Below are positions 12,601 through 24,800 of a stretch of 64,000 nucleotides of DNA, in pieces. This stretch comes from Halichondria panicea. Lineage: Eukaryota; Porifera; Demospongiae; Suberitida; Halichondriidae. Position numbers and translations under genes: made by a program. Position 1 is the stretch's first letter, and each line of letters starts with the position of its first letter. The notes under the pieces are model-generated. The model was not told the origin of the DNA. It did not search any database and saw only the letters and a list, made by a program, of their open reading frames with translations. The stretch spans positions 2,854,169 to 2,918,168 of the forward strand of contig NC_087386.1 in NCBI RefSeq assembly GCF_963675165.1. The letters are read 5' to 3'.

Positions 12601-15600
12601 TGCCGTTTGTTCCCTGATGAGCTCATTCTTGGCGTATTCAAATGTTCCCTGTCCCTTCTTCAGATGCATTCCTTGCTCCACCTCCAAAGGGTTGTTGAAT
12701 CGGAAGTAGTACTCCCCACCAAGCACTATACGATCACCCTGCACAAAGTGTCATGAGCTAAAAATACGGCACTAGTTAGTGAACACGTACATTGTATGTA
12801 TGGGGAATGCTGGTCTTACACAACTGCACATGCATACACGCTAGGCTCAACTCCTACAGTATCGCAAAAAAGTGTGCTAACATATAATTACGCTATGTAA
12901 AAATGATGCTTTTACAGCCTACACTGTAGTTACCGGTAGACTGATAGTCTGTATTATCATAATAGTACATGTATGTGTACATGTAGTTCTATATCACATG
13001 ACTAAATGGACACAGAGTACGAGACTCACATGGTGCAGCTGGTCAGTGGATGAAATGAGGTGTCCATTGAGGAAGGTCTGTGCCTCAGTGTTGGATGAGG
13101 GCTGGAGGGTCACCACACCAGCATCGTTGGACAGTGAGCTGAATAAGGGGAGCAGTGGTAACAGTATTGTACACTGTCAGTGGATAGGTGGGGGACTAGG
13201 TTCAAGGCCGGTACTGATAGTACATGTAGCTAATACTGAAGTGGCTAATACTGTAGCTCACACACTTGTAGTCAGTACCCTATTTTACTTTGTGAATTAT
13301 CCACAGTAGCTAGGTCATCATGCAATAATTCAAGTGACACTAATACTGTAAGACACACCGTATCTCACACTTACAAATTTAAACTATTTTTATGCACCCA
13401 GTAGCACCTACCAATGATTGCTCATGACGAGTGCCCCGGAGAGCTCGATGTCATGTGATCCACCCTCCCTCCTCCGTCCCACACGTGTGACCCCCTCCTT
13501 CAGGAAGTACACCACTATCTCTGACAGCTGGGGGTCCTCAGTCAGGTTGACCAAGTTGGGCTCGCGGTTGTTCACAGTTAGAGCTCCAGAACGCTGCATG
13601 TACATGTACATGTATAATTATATATAATGTAGAGGAAGAGTTACTACACATGCAGTGATGCAGTATTTGAAGAGATAGTGACAAATCCTCGTAATCAATT
13701 CTTAAGTCCTGAGGATCAAACTGAATAAGCTTGGTCCTGCCTACCCTCTCTCCATGCACTCACCTGTAACTGCTCTATCTCCTCCTGTTTCCTGGCCTCT
13801 GACTGTCTGAGCTTCTCCTTCCATGAGCGAGTGGTGTCGGCCATCAGCTTCTCACTCTCCAGCAGCTTCTCGTGCAGTACTTTCACCTGAGAGGAATCCC
13901 CAATTGACTGAACACCACTGGTCTGGAGGAGCGATTGGAGCTGCTCAATCTGCTGTCGTAGGTCTGCATGGACAAAAAAGTAGTATACCTTATACCTGTA
14001 CCTCAACTATAGACACCAATTACATGTGCTAATTACTATACATGGATAGGTATATACAGTATCGGCTACACAGCTCTTGTTCATGAATAGTACATGTGCG
14101 AGTAATTAGTTGAGAACTCACCTCTGATTATGGCTGCATTGGGGTCTTCATTGATGCGAGCCACGTTGACTATGGTACGAGCTTGCTGGGCATATCTGTT
14201 CCAAGATAAGAGACCAAGAATCAAGGCCTGGATTTATAAGGTTGGGCAGGACAACCCACCTTAGTGTGCCCAGACTCTCATCGTAGTGAAGGTGTGAGGG
14301 ACTGACGGTTGCAATCATGGCCGTCTTGCTGTTCCCACCCAGACTCTCCTTGAGGAGCCAGGTGAGGGTAGAGTCACGATACGGGATGAACACCTTCTTC
14401 CTGCGACCAGACCCCTTCTCTGAGAGTAGGGAGATGACTTTGCCCAACGAGTGCAGGGACTTGTTGATACTGGCACCCTCCTAACGTGAGAATAGAAGGT
14501 ACTGTAAATTATTGTTGCAGTAGCAATACAGCTGATAGAAAAGACTCAGAAATCAGTAAGTGTACAGGGGGTTACATTACATGTAAGTGATGATATTGTA
14601 CCACTCCTAGACGACGAACAGCTACTGAAATTATAATGTACATGTATATAATAATTATACTCTATCCATGGTAGGATGGTACAGTGTACATACATGTATA
14701 TGTACGCATAGTGCCGTGACACACACATGTGCAGGTAACAGTGTTCACCCAACCTTGAGTCTCTCTCCGGAGGTTTTGGAGACAGAGGAGCGCTCACTGC
14801 CAGCCAAGTCAATAAGGTTAATGCGACTCACTCTGTTCTGCTCCTCACCCTCAAAAACCTGAGCACACAGTGACATTGTATTGTTTCTCACAGTAAGCAA
14901 AAAAGTTCACGCAATTACATCATCGGTGAGGTAATAGCAGTGCATCTACATGCACATGTACACTGTATGTACCAGTACATGTAAATCAAAGAGTACACAG
15001 AATGACTGACAAACTGTGTGTACCGTGCTCTGAGTGAGAGTGATGGTGAACACTGAGTGTGATCGACTGCTACGCTCGTTCATCCCGGTCGCAGCTGTTG
15101 CTCGGTAACGGTTACCAAGGTGAATCCATCTCTGCAAGGGGAATAGTCACAATACTAACGACTGTATTTTAAGCCTCTACATGTACAGTCATGTAAATAT
15201 TGAAGATTAACTCATAGTGTAATGTGTTGACTTTTAGTAAAAGCACTGTTTACTGTTGCAGCAACATGAGCAACTGTAAATGAAGTAAACTGTACAGAAA
15301 TAGTGTTGACCATTACCTTGCTGTTATTGAACAGAGTCCTGATCGACTCATGCACACACATTTCTCTCTACATGTCACTACATGTGCGTACAGCTCACCT
15401 CAATGTCAGGATATGAGTCTGCCACAAAGGTAGACAGGTCCTCCACATAGGGGCCTAGTACCGGGTGCTCCCTCACTCTCAGCTGTAATAACAGAGGTCA
15501 TAGCAGCTACTGTATTTAATACACGTACGTACACCTATAGCTGGATACTTGACACTACTAAACACATGTACAATAATAGGCTGGCAGTAATTCTATATCT

Positions 15601-17423
15601 GAATACACACAACCCTTAAACTGAAAGAATATGGGTATGGTTAACGTAATTTGCACCCTCAGACAATCGATAGAGAACCCTCACAAACAGACATGGTGCC
15701 AACTCAAGATGCTAAGTGGTGTATACGTGTGTACCTTTTTCTTTATCTTGTGCTGGTTGGAGGCTAACAGGTCGTAGATCTTCTCCTTGTAGATCTCATA
15801 GTAGCTAACCTGCACCTTGAACGAGGTCTGCAGGATAGATAGAAACAACCTAGTAGCCTGTAACTACTTGTATACTGCAGTTACTAGTTGTATAACGTAA
15901 GTGCTAGCTGTACATACACTAGTTGAATATATACTGCATGTATTGTATACTCACAGGTCTCAAGTAAAAACACAACACAGTGACTGTACTTATGCTAGTA
16001 CTATAGAGTGTACAGTACTTAGCGTCTAGCCCACAGCTTCGGCAGTTACCTCATCATCAGACATTCCCTCCACCCGATCAAACAGTTCTTGAGCAAACCT
16101 CGGGACAATTCCAATAGCCTCCCCCTCACCCATAATACTGTGTGTGTGAATGGACATAAAGTGTACAGATATCCTTGCAACGCCTTTAAAAAGATTGCTC
16201 AGCTTTACTGCCTCACCAGTAAGACTTGCCAGAGCCTGTTTGTCCGTACGCAAACAAACAAGTGTTGTATCCCTCAAACGATCGATCTAACAGAGGCTGA
16301 GCAAGATGCTTATAGACGTACTCCTGACTGGCAAACTGTGGGCTGAGACTCCGCCCACTGCTCACGCTCTCCCCTGGGGAATCCTCGGGTAGGGACCAGA
16401 AACAATGGTCATAGTAGAATCGATGGACTACGTCGTCTTTTGATTTTATGATGACCTCGTTACCGTGCATTCTGACAATGGGTTTCAACTGCTGCAAATT
16501 GAGCTCTCTGTATGAGGGAGGAGGGATTTAGTGACACATGTACATTGTATGTACATGTATCAATGAAAGTGTAATGCAACAATGGCTGTATGAATCTATC
16601 TATGTACATGTACATGCCAGGTGAAGAGGCATGACAAGCAGTTGGTGGTAACAAGACTGAAGTTCTTGTACAATTTACGCAAACAGTTAATACAGAATGT
16701 CCAACACAGAGTGATAATGAGCACAAAATACCCAAGTGTTTCACACCCCTTTTTAATCAATAGTACTTCTTGAGAGGACTATGTACAATAGTAGTTGTCT
16801 CAAGGTACTGTATACAGTAGGCTGGGGGGTTATGGGAATAGAGTACAATGTGTGTATTACCTGTAGCCTAAAGGCATTACTATCTCTGGAAAAAAGAGCT
16901 CCAAAAGTTGGGATGTTACAAACAGTCCCTGTAGTGTTCCCATGCAGCACAGAGATTGAAAATGCAGTGTAAATCTCAAACCGGGAAGAGTTTACAAGTG
17001 CAGGGTTTCACACCTAAGAGGTACAAGCGTCTTGAGATCTCCCTCCCCCAAGAAAACCCTCAAGTGCAATACCAAATAAGCGATTACCTACCTCTCAGAA
17101 AAGGGACGTACTCGCACCGCCACGGTAACACACGAGTCCTCGCCATTGTCAGTAAACTTGACCGGAGATACAAATTCTCGTGCGGGTGACCTTGTAACAT
17201 CTGCTGTTGTTGCATTCTGAGTGAGCACTGATACTGCAGAGATCTCCGACACCGTAGTGAGGTTGATTGTTGTCTCGTTACCCCTAGCAACTGGGGTAGA
17301 TGTTGACGGTATCTGAGGTAATAATCTCTTTCTTTTCCCTCCTTTGCTGCTACTAGGTGACTCAGTGTACGCGTATGGGAGAGTATTGTTAGGTGCACTG
17401 ACTCGCTTTGGTTTCTGGCTCAT
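7582..17423 (-). CDS. KIF14: Kinesin-3 family motor KIF14, complete, 23 exons, 1495 aa
   Basis: Plus-end microtubule motor; in animals KIF14 works in cytokinesis at the midbody with citron kinase and PRC1. Exons (minus): 17423-17092, 16507-16217, 16137-16050, 15827-15735, 15482-15399, 15131-15024, 14858-14754, 14480-14260, 14195-14122, 13963-13764, 13593-13412, 13138-13030, 12738-12599, 12485-12338, 12076-11822, 11518-11375, 10998-10709, 10046-9721, 9589-9354, 9268-9059, 8814-8692, 8497-8423, 8235-7582. They sum to 4488 nt and close in frame. Motor: [14 protein letters not shown]-loop GQTGSGKS (about 199-206), switch [10 protein letters not shown] (about 314), switch II DLAGSER (about 349). 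An FHA domain (about 540-660) begins [13 protein letters not shown], then GSHDIELSG, a KIF14 hallmark. Coiled coil (about 675-810), then the KIF14-like [10 protein letters not shown] and [13 protein letters not shown]. Human KIF14 is 1648 aa. Confidence 0.95.
9591..9627. repeat. (TG)n microsatellite at a KIF14 3' splice site
   Basis: About 18 TG units. On the KIF14 strand this is (CA)n running straight into the AG acceptor of the exon starting at 9589. Confidence 0.95.
10196..10263 (-). pseudogene. tRNA-Arg(UCU)-like pseudogene without an anticodon arm, in a KIF14 intron
   Basis: On the minus strand the sequence has an intact A box (TGGCGCAATGG), D arm, T arm with B box (GGTTCGAGTCC) and a 7-bp acceptor stem (GTCCCAG with CTGGGAT, one G-U pair). 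Compared with animal tRNA-Arg(UCU), about 6 nt of the anticodon loop and 3' stem are missing: GGACTTCAAAGG instead of a full 17-nt arm. A T7 run 3-10 nt downstream could end Pol III transcription. It lies between the exons ending at 10709 and starting at 10046. It may be a decayed tRNA or the head of a tRNA-derived SINE. Confidence 0.8.
12312..12337. repeat. CA-rich tract abutting a KIF14 5' splice site
   Basis: On the KIF14 strand the exon ending at 12338 (GATATG) is followed directly by a GT-rich run, so the donor GT is the first unit of the repeat. Confidence 0.8.
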
Positions 17424-17725
17424 CTCAACTTAGCTCTAGATTCTCCTGACAAAATAATGTGCTGTTACTTTGCGGCTTGCAAATCCTAGCTTGCACAGTA
17501 GCATAAACAGTTTTGTTTTCCGTTTTCAAAAGCAAACATCAAGTCTGAGTCTGACACTTTTGAACGAGATGTGCGTGTAGCTCTGGTAATGAACGATTCA
17601 AAACAACTTGACTTCTCTTCTTTGCACTTTGTACTTTGCGGAGACAGATTTCTGCTGACAGTGCAAACAAGTTTTACACTACTTTGCCGGGAAATTTGAC
17701 TGAGCTCCTGCACAGCTGCTGACAA
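17424..17725. promoter_or_regulatory. Divergent promoter between KIF14 and an acidic nuclear protein gene
   Basis: Only 302 bp separate the two start codons (17423 minus, 17726 plus). I see no clear TATA box. Shared control is an inference from spacing; a coregulated nuclear partner of KIF14 would fit but is unproven. Confidence 0.55.
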
Positions 17726-19711
17726 ATGGCGAAAGGCAGAGGACGAAAGAGAAAGCTTGCTGTCAGTGAAGACAGCTCCTCCCAGAGCCAAGAGTCTCTG
17801 GGTCAGATAGAAGAGTGCCCTCCACAAGCCAAGTACGTGCCACGGTTTCGAAGTGCTTTCAAGAAAGCCAAGTTGGACTTGAACCAAACATGTTCGACTC
17901 AAGTACAAGAAGATAGTTGCACACAACCTCAGGAAGACCTTACAAGAACTATCTCAAAAGAACCGATATCAGCTACCCAACCAGTTTATATGTGTCAAAA
18001 GACATCTGTTCAAGATTGTGCAACGGTAAATAAAAACTGTTGTTGTTTTTTGTTAATACCTCCCTTACAGGTTCTTGCTTCTCCTCTCAGTGGTGGTGAT
18101 TCTCCTCAACCCTCCGACAGTATCATTCCAGGACTGATTCTCTCCGAGGCTGAGGCCAAAACCGTGACCCAACCACCCACACCCCTAGCAAGTCCAACGA
18201 CCAAAGACGGTGACTCTGCACCAACTACCGATCCCAACCTTTTGATTGACGCCCGTCCTAAAGAACACATGAACCTTGAACTTCTAAACCCGTTCAGTGA
18301 CAAAGAGAATTTGAGTGCAGTGGATAATATTGAACCTACAACTGTGAACGATTATTCATTGAATGAGAAGGCTCCTGTTGAAGTAAAACCTCTTATAAAT
18401 GAGGGTGAACCCCTGCTTGTATGTGAACCAAATGAGGATGCTACAATACCTACTACACAAGACCTTCCACAAAACTCAGCCAACACAGACAGCCTTTACA
18501 ACAACCACCAAGATGATGAAAAAACGAACAAAGACAATGTAACTGACGATGAAGACACTTTTGAAGGTAGTGTGATATGTGATGAGGGAGGAGAAGATGC
18601 CAGAGTGGTTAAGGAGATGATGGAACTAAGAGCTGAAGATATTGAGAGCCAGTTTGCATTCAACAGTCCTGATGTAGCTATCGTACCGTCCACATCACCA
18701 GCCACTAAAGTGTGAGTTTGTACATTACTAAGTATCAACCTAAGAGTTATGAGAAGGTGGAATATACATGACATTAAATTTTTAGTATGCTCGTATATAC
18801 ATATTGTTTTTTGTTCATGCGTCTAATATTTTCCTGATTTAGAGCGTGTTGTATAGAACTAATTACTTGCCAATTTGTGCCAATCATTACACAAAGCATA
18901 TCAGGTATTCACTGTTGTTTATTCAATTCGTGTGTAACATGACCCAACTCATAACCATCTATTTATCTCAATGTACTCCCTAACACAGTGCGTCCCACTG
19001 CATAGCATACCTGATACCAAAATACATTAATTATTGGGCATATGTACGTGAGGTTGTGAGGTTGTGCCAAGGAGTATAGTATCCATTGTCAGATTATAAC
19101 TTATGCCATGTGGGGATATGGTTGATCTTTTCCCCAGAGCAAATCATGGAGACGCATATTCAAATAGTCATAGACCTGGCTATGTATTCAACCAGGCTCC
19201 CCAGAGCACACAGAGCAACGAAGGAGGTCCTTTGAAGGGACTTATTCATGAATTATCATCTATCAAGTGAGTACGTCCTGCTTTTGAGTGTACCGGTACA
19301 TGTATAATTATATTTATGTGTACAATCCCTGGTTTCTATTTGCATACTGTGGCCCACAATTTTGTCTGCAAGCATTTAGTGAAGCCATGAAGCACTTTCA
19401 AATGTGCTGCATGCCTTATTGAATATTTGAGAGGCTTGCCTACAACTAGGGTATCACCTATAATAGCATACGTGACTATGGCTACCTTTACAAGGCAAAC
19501 ATTAGTCCTAATTTGAAGCTTCTTATAATTCCAATATTAAAGCAAGTGTAACGTACCAAATAAACAGCAATACTTCTACACACGAGTTTTAACTTCACAC
19601 CCTATACAACCACACAGTCAATACATTCTACGCTGCAAGAGGGAGTTGGAGAGTGCCAGGAAACAGAGGGAAGTGTGGCTACGCTCAAGACAGCTACCAC
19701 GCCATAGATAG
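17726..19711 (+). CDS. Unrecognised acidic, Ser/Thr-rich nuclear-type protein, 4 exons, 387 aa
   Basis: Exons 17726-18025, 18071-18711, 19138-19266, 19618-19711; the sum is 1164 nt and closes in frame at TAG. The first intron is only 45 bp and in frame, so an uninterrupted frame also reads through it. The N-terminus carries a basic nuclear-localisation-like stretch (KGRGRKRK), then KYVPRFRSAFKKAK. The long middle is acidic and low in complexity (for example DDEDTFEGSVICDEGGED). The C-terminus is the only well-ordered part: PLKGLIHELSSINQYILRCK then RELESARKQREVW, a leucine-patterned helix ending in basic residues. I cannot assign a family. The start codon, divergent promoter and clean splice phases make the gene model good; the function is unknown. 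Confidence 0.75.
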
Positions 19712-20367
19712 AAACCTATAGACTAAACAAAGTGCATATCTGATCTTATTATCCCGAAATCATTATTGTCTTGTTTACCACCACCAAATACTGTTACATG
19801 CTGAATATGATTTTTAACATTTTGTTGATTATCGACTAGTATGGCAGTGTACAATAACAAATATTAAGAAATTCATGATAAAAGGAATATTAAATGGTCA
19901 AATGACAGACGAACAGTCAACAGTAAATAGACAGTTAGTGCAGGGATACATCTGTTGCAATTGTTATGCATTGTTAGGCCGGACTGGTCAACCTGGTTTA
20001 GAGCAGGTCGAAGTCATCTCTCTGAGTGTGAATAGTAATAAGAACAACATTAAACTGCAGTACTTATACCAGTACCGCACATGTTTGAGCTTGAGCTATA
20101 AAATAATATAATTATAGAGACATATACATACATTCATGCACTGTTGCACAGGGTTTAGTACACATACTTACAGACAGGAATCACCAACTAAATTAGGCCC
20201 CACATGCAGATAATAATGATTACGATGCAAATGTTTAAGTGCCACCATTAATTGTGTCTGTGGTGTAATAGTGATTACTGATCAATCAACACATCTGTGA
20301 GGGCTACCTGTGTCAAGGGAAGTCGTGTATAAACAGTTCTGAGGGAATCAACCCCAATAAGTTAACC
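19712..20367. other. Convergent 3' region between the acidic protein gene and IMP3
   Basis: AT-rich; contains both 3' UTRs. No coding or RNA signal seen. Confidence 0.5.
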
Positions 20368-21462
20368 TTACAGCTGCGTATTTGTTCCTACCTCTTCATT
20401 GTAGTCCAACACATGTTTCCTGATCTTAGAGGTGTCTGTCCATGTAACGAAGTCCTCCATGTTCCTAGAAGATAAACAAGGGTTAAACATACTGTATATA
20501 TAATACGCATTCCTTCCTACCACAAACAAGACAACAAGCCGACCTGCCGTTAACTATTACAAGATGTCTATAACACTCTTATGTACAGTACACAGATGTA
20601 CTGCATTGACATACCTTGTTACTAGAAAGGCTGGGTCAGTCATAACTTCAGGTCCCACACGAACATCTATAATAGAGTTAAGTCCTAAAAAACCAAAACA
20701 CCAACAACCACGGCATAACAGTGTCTTAGTCTAAGACGGTGGTTGGTGAATCACCTTGTTACTTATAAATCAACAAAATTGTTATCACACTACTGTAAGA
20801 GTGTTTACACACCAGGTATAAAAAGATACGGCCTTGCTCCACAAACTTGGCAGCATCACCTATGTGCTGTGCCATCCTCAATTTAACCATGATAACAGGG
20901 AGCCTTCTCCTGTAAAACATAAAAAACAAACATACAGAAAAGAAGTGATTAAAATGCAACTACTGTTTGAAATCCCTAATAGCATTTCCTACTTGTAGGA
21001 AGGATGAATGTCATTGTGCAAAACAAACCTGCAAAATGCTGAGGCATTGATTTTCTCACACAATACAAGGTTTTTCCTTGTAGGTACTAGTCCCATTGCA
21101 TACCTAACATTGAAAGTGAAACTATCAACATAAAACAGTCACATGTCTTTGTTTACGATCTTACAGCTTCTCCAGCAACTGCGTAGTGGACTCATTGCGG
21201 AAAGGATCCCTTGGATTTAGGTCTTTGAGTTTCACAGCCAGTGACTTCACAGCACCAGCTAGCTTGTTGTACCTACCAGCCATTCATCAGTGAATGAGCA
21301 GTTACAGTATTTTAATATAACTTACTTTGTGTAATCTTCTCTCTTCTGTATATGGTATTTTCTGATAATCTGAACCTCTCTTATGTTATTTTCTGCCTTC
21401 CATGAAATAAAATCAACTTTCTTGAGCAGCTTTTTCTCATGAAACTTCAACTTTCTGACCAT
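20368..21462 (-). CDS. IMP3: U3 snoRNP protein IMP3, complete, 6 exons, 182 aa
   Basis: Component of the small-subunit processome; with MPP10 and IMP4 it opens the U3 snoRNA-pre-rRNA duplex for 18S maturation in the nucleolus. Exons (minus): 21462-21326, 21272-21165, 21103-21029, 20909-20830, 20666-20615, 20464-20368; total 549 nt, in frame. The protein starts [18 protein letters not shown], the family's diagnostic N-terminus. It then shows KREDYTKYNKLAG, the S4-type RNA-binding segment [32 protein letters not shown] and [17 protein letters not shown]. Human IMP3 is 184 aa. The last residues (VGTNTQL) differ from the acidic end usual in the family. Because GAG/GTAGGA could be a donor, an alternative final exon downstream is possible. 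Confidence 0.97.
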
Positions 21463-21819
21463 TTTGCTCTTGGGTAGCCACGTGTGTAGAGACACGCCCA
21501 CCCTCTGAACGGATATTGACTAAGCGATATTGCATAGTATACGGACATGTACGGAGCTAATTAATCAACTTGTTGACTCCCAGATTAGAAAGTTCTTTTA
21601 CACTTTGACAGTGATATAACTCTAGATACAAGACTAACAGTCTAGGTATAGCTTTAGGATTGTCTTATGAATTGAATGGAAGGTCTTTATATTAACTCAA
21701 GCAAATTCTGAGCGATCGCTGTCCAATACAACAATCTACCACTGCACTTCGGATCTCTTGACAAGAGTATTGAAGAAATTTGAAGTGTTTTTATAGTACC
21801 TTGAACTGAAGGGAGGAAG
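21463..21819. promoter_or_regulatory. Divergent IMP3-Notch promoter region
   Basis: A 357-bp gap between the IMP3 ATG (minus) and the Notch ATG (plus). It contains no other gene. A housekeeping ribosome-biogenesis gene and a signalling receptor sharing this space is notable. No obvious CSL site (GTGGGAA) was found by eye. Confidence 0.5.
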
Positions 21820-24800
21820 ATGAAGCAGCTACTGTTTCGAAGCGCTGCACTACTATTATTCTGGCTGTCAGTATGCACAGGTATTAAAACTTGCGAACAC
21901 CTCAGCCTCTGGCTAGCTGATGAAGTTAATACTTGGACATAGCGTATATCTGACATAGTGCATATCTGGGGTGTAAAGCTACTGTAAATTGTAGCTATCT
22001 AGAGTGTTTGTATAAAATATTATTAAATTGCATGCAAAATATTGAGCTGGGCATGTACGTACACGCAGTCGGGCTTGTTTAGAGGGTAAGGTAAACGTAT
22101 CATGATGAATACCCTCTTGTCTAGCCAAAGAATTATGACTCGCATGAGAAGTAAAATCACTGACTGTGTTTGTGTATTAAAAGTATTTTATATGGTGTCT
22201 GTATGCCTATAGCCAATTACACAGTGCATATTTCTTTGGTGAATGGTGCAACATTAAACCGTGGTGATGGCAACCCTAGACATACATGTATACATGCCAG
22301 CTAGCTTGCACCTGTGTAGCTAGCATGTTAAGTTTTAGGGCCAGCTTTTCCCTGAGGGCCTGCTCTTTGATCTCAAATTCCGTTAACACTGTTTTTTAAT
22401 GGAGTTTAGGGGTGGGTGTAGGGTAGGTTGTGTGTTCACCACACTGTGGCTCAATGGCATAAAGCTTTTAGGCAGGAATGCCCATAGCAATAAAAACCTC
22501 ATTCATTCCCTAGCCAAGAAACCTGTCATGATAATTGTTTCAACCTTGTTGTCTATTGTATAACGATCCCTTTGATACACACACACGCACAGCCTACACT
22601 TGCCCGGATGGATGCGTCAACGGAGATTGTGAGCCTTATCTTGGAAATCTCATTTGCCAGTAAGTCTCTAGCATGGGTGCCCCCCCCCCCCCCCCCCTAT
22701 AATGTGTGATGTGCACTTAAGTTGTGGTGTACTAAGTATACTATTCTAGGATGTAATTATGTTGTGAAGGTTTAAACTGTTGAAGTCAAATTAACAGGTT
22801 ACGTGACTACTCGGGGTATGTTTGCTGTAGCTTCTTTACGTAATTGACCATTTTCATTTGTAATGCAATGCTTTGTATAAAGTTTCTGTGATCTATTGCA
22901 CAGTCTTGTGATGGTGCATTATCTTCTTAGCAACCTAAGCCCTACAGGGCGTAACAAGCACACACATGTACTATGCAGTACGAAATTAGAGCTTCCTGTA
23001 ATAGTAGTAGGTTGATGGCAGCTAGGCATTTATAGGAAGCTATGTAGTGAAGCTATGTAGTGTTTCCCATGTCCACTAATTCTGGTGTAGTAGGTACAGT
23101 ACAATACATGTGCCATGCATATGCTGTGTCAGCTGACTATCTCACAGGTGACCTAGCTATCACTGTTACAAACTGTGCCTAAGTATTATAGCAACCAGCT
23201 GGCTGGATCATACAATATTATTATTTTGTGTAGCCCAGCATTTTCTGAGTGTGGGTAATCTTTGGACCAGGACAATACCCCTAACCATTACATATGGGCT
23301 TCTGGTCAGTGTGGCCTGTTCATGGGGGTCACCTGGGATCCTGCAGCATCTACACTATCTCCATAAGATAACTACTGTGCAAAGTCCATACCTCATAAAG
23401 CTGTTTATCATTTATTGGGTTTAATTAGTCATGTCCAAATTAAATACTTTGGTAACAAGTAGATTGCCAGTGCTGTCATATAAGCCGACAAGCAAGCATT
23501 CCTCCCCCCAGATTTTGCACGTACTACCAACACTTTTGTTTCTTTAAAGTGCATTCCACAATCCGTTGAGAGTTGGATTTGTCACTTTGTGGTAATCCTC
23601 CAATTTGTACCTGGTAGGCACACTGTACTAGTTCAATGATGCCTAATTAGTGGGTGTGTTAGGTGTTGTTTATCGGTTACACAGGAGCTTCATTTGCGTT
23701 AGTTATTATTATTATTGATATCAGCTGGTGATAATAGATGTACAAGTACATACAGATGTAAAAGCATGTAAATGTCCTTATCTTGCAAGCTCCAGTGGTT
23801 TTTCCCATGGACTTTTTCATTAGCTTCAAACTAATGTCCTGTGGCACATAATGTGGGCGGTAACGTCCCCCTCCAGCTAGCCCATTGTGTGTAGCAGCGC
23901 CTAGGGGGGCTGGTATGCATGCTCTGTACTGACTGTGTGGGTGGCTGGTCATTTCTCCACTGAAAGGGTCCCATGTTTTTGGCTGATTGTGGTTCAACCT
24001 AGGTAGTCTTGCGGCTACTCTTTCTGTTTCTATAGGAAGTTGTAAGCTGGTCAGCATTCCTTTGAAATGAGTGACCTGTTTATTAGGAAGAAGTGAAATA
24101 CACTAACAGGGCCAAGTGTTACACATTTCTGATCGTTACACAGATATTGTGACAGTTACGATGGGAATTTGTTATCGTTGCAAGTTGTCTGTTAGTTATC
24201 TGTGGCCCAGTGACGTGTGTATGCTGTGTCAGTGTTCTAGTGTTGTGTCCTCTGTTGATAGCAATATCAGACAATACCAAATTCATGTTGCCTGTCTTTG
24301 GGCTAATTTACTCATACACTTTCAGTTTGTGTTTTCCGAGTAGGGACCTCAAATTCCTTCCGCCTTTAGTTGTCAAAACAAACTAACATGTCATTGTGTG
24401 TTTGTGTGTCCTCTTTAGCACCTAGGTGTACATAGCAGTTAACGTTATAATTCTCCACGTATTCACAGGTGCTATGATAACTGGTCCGGACCTACTTGCG
24501 ATGAGTTTATTTGCAATCGTGCCAACCCCTGCTCAAACAATGGAACCTGTGCACAAGACCCCAATGATATTTCACAGTATGTTTGTGCCTGCCCTTTCGG
24601 ATTCACTGGAGACAGATGTCAGTATGGGGTTCCTCGAAACACTCCCAATTGTAAGTCAATAAGCTGTAGTAGTTATCGATCTGTATGCATTGTCTTCAAC
24701 AAGATTGGTGGTGCTACGAAGTGTATCCTTGCAACAACATTTACCCAGAGGCCAGACAATGTTCTGAGATCACCTGTGATAGGGAATGTTTGAGGCATGA

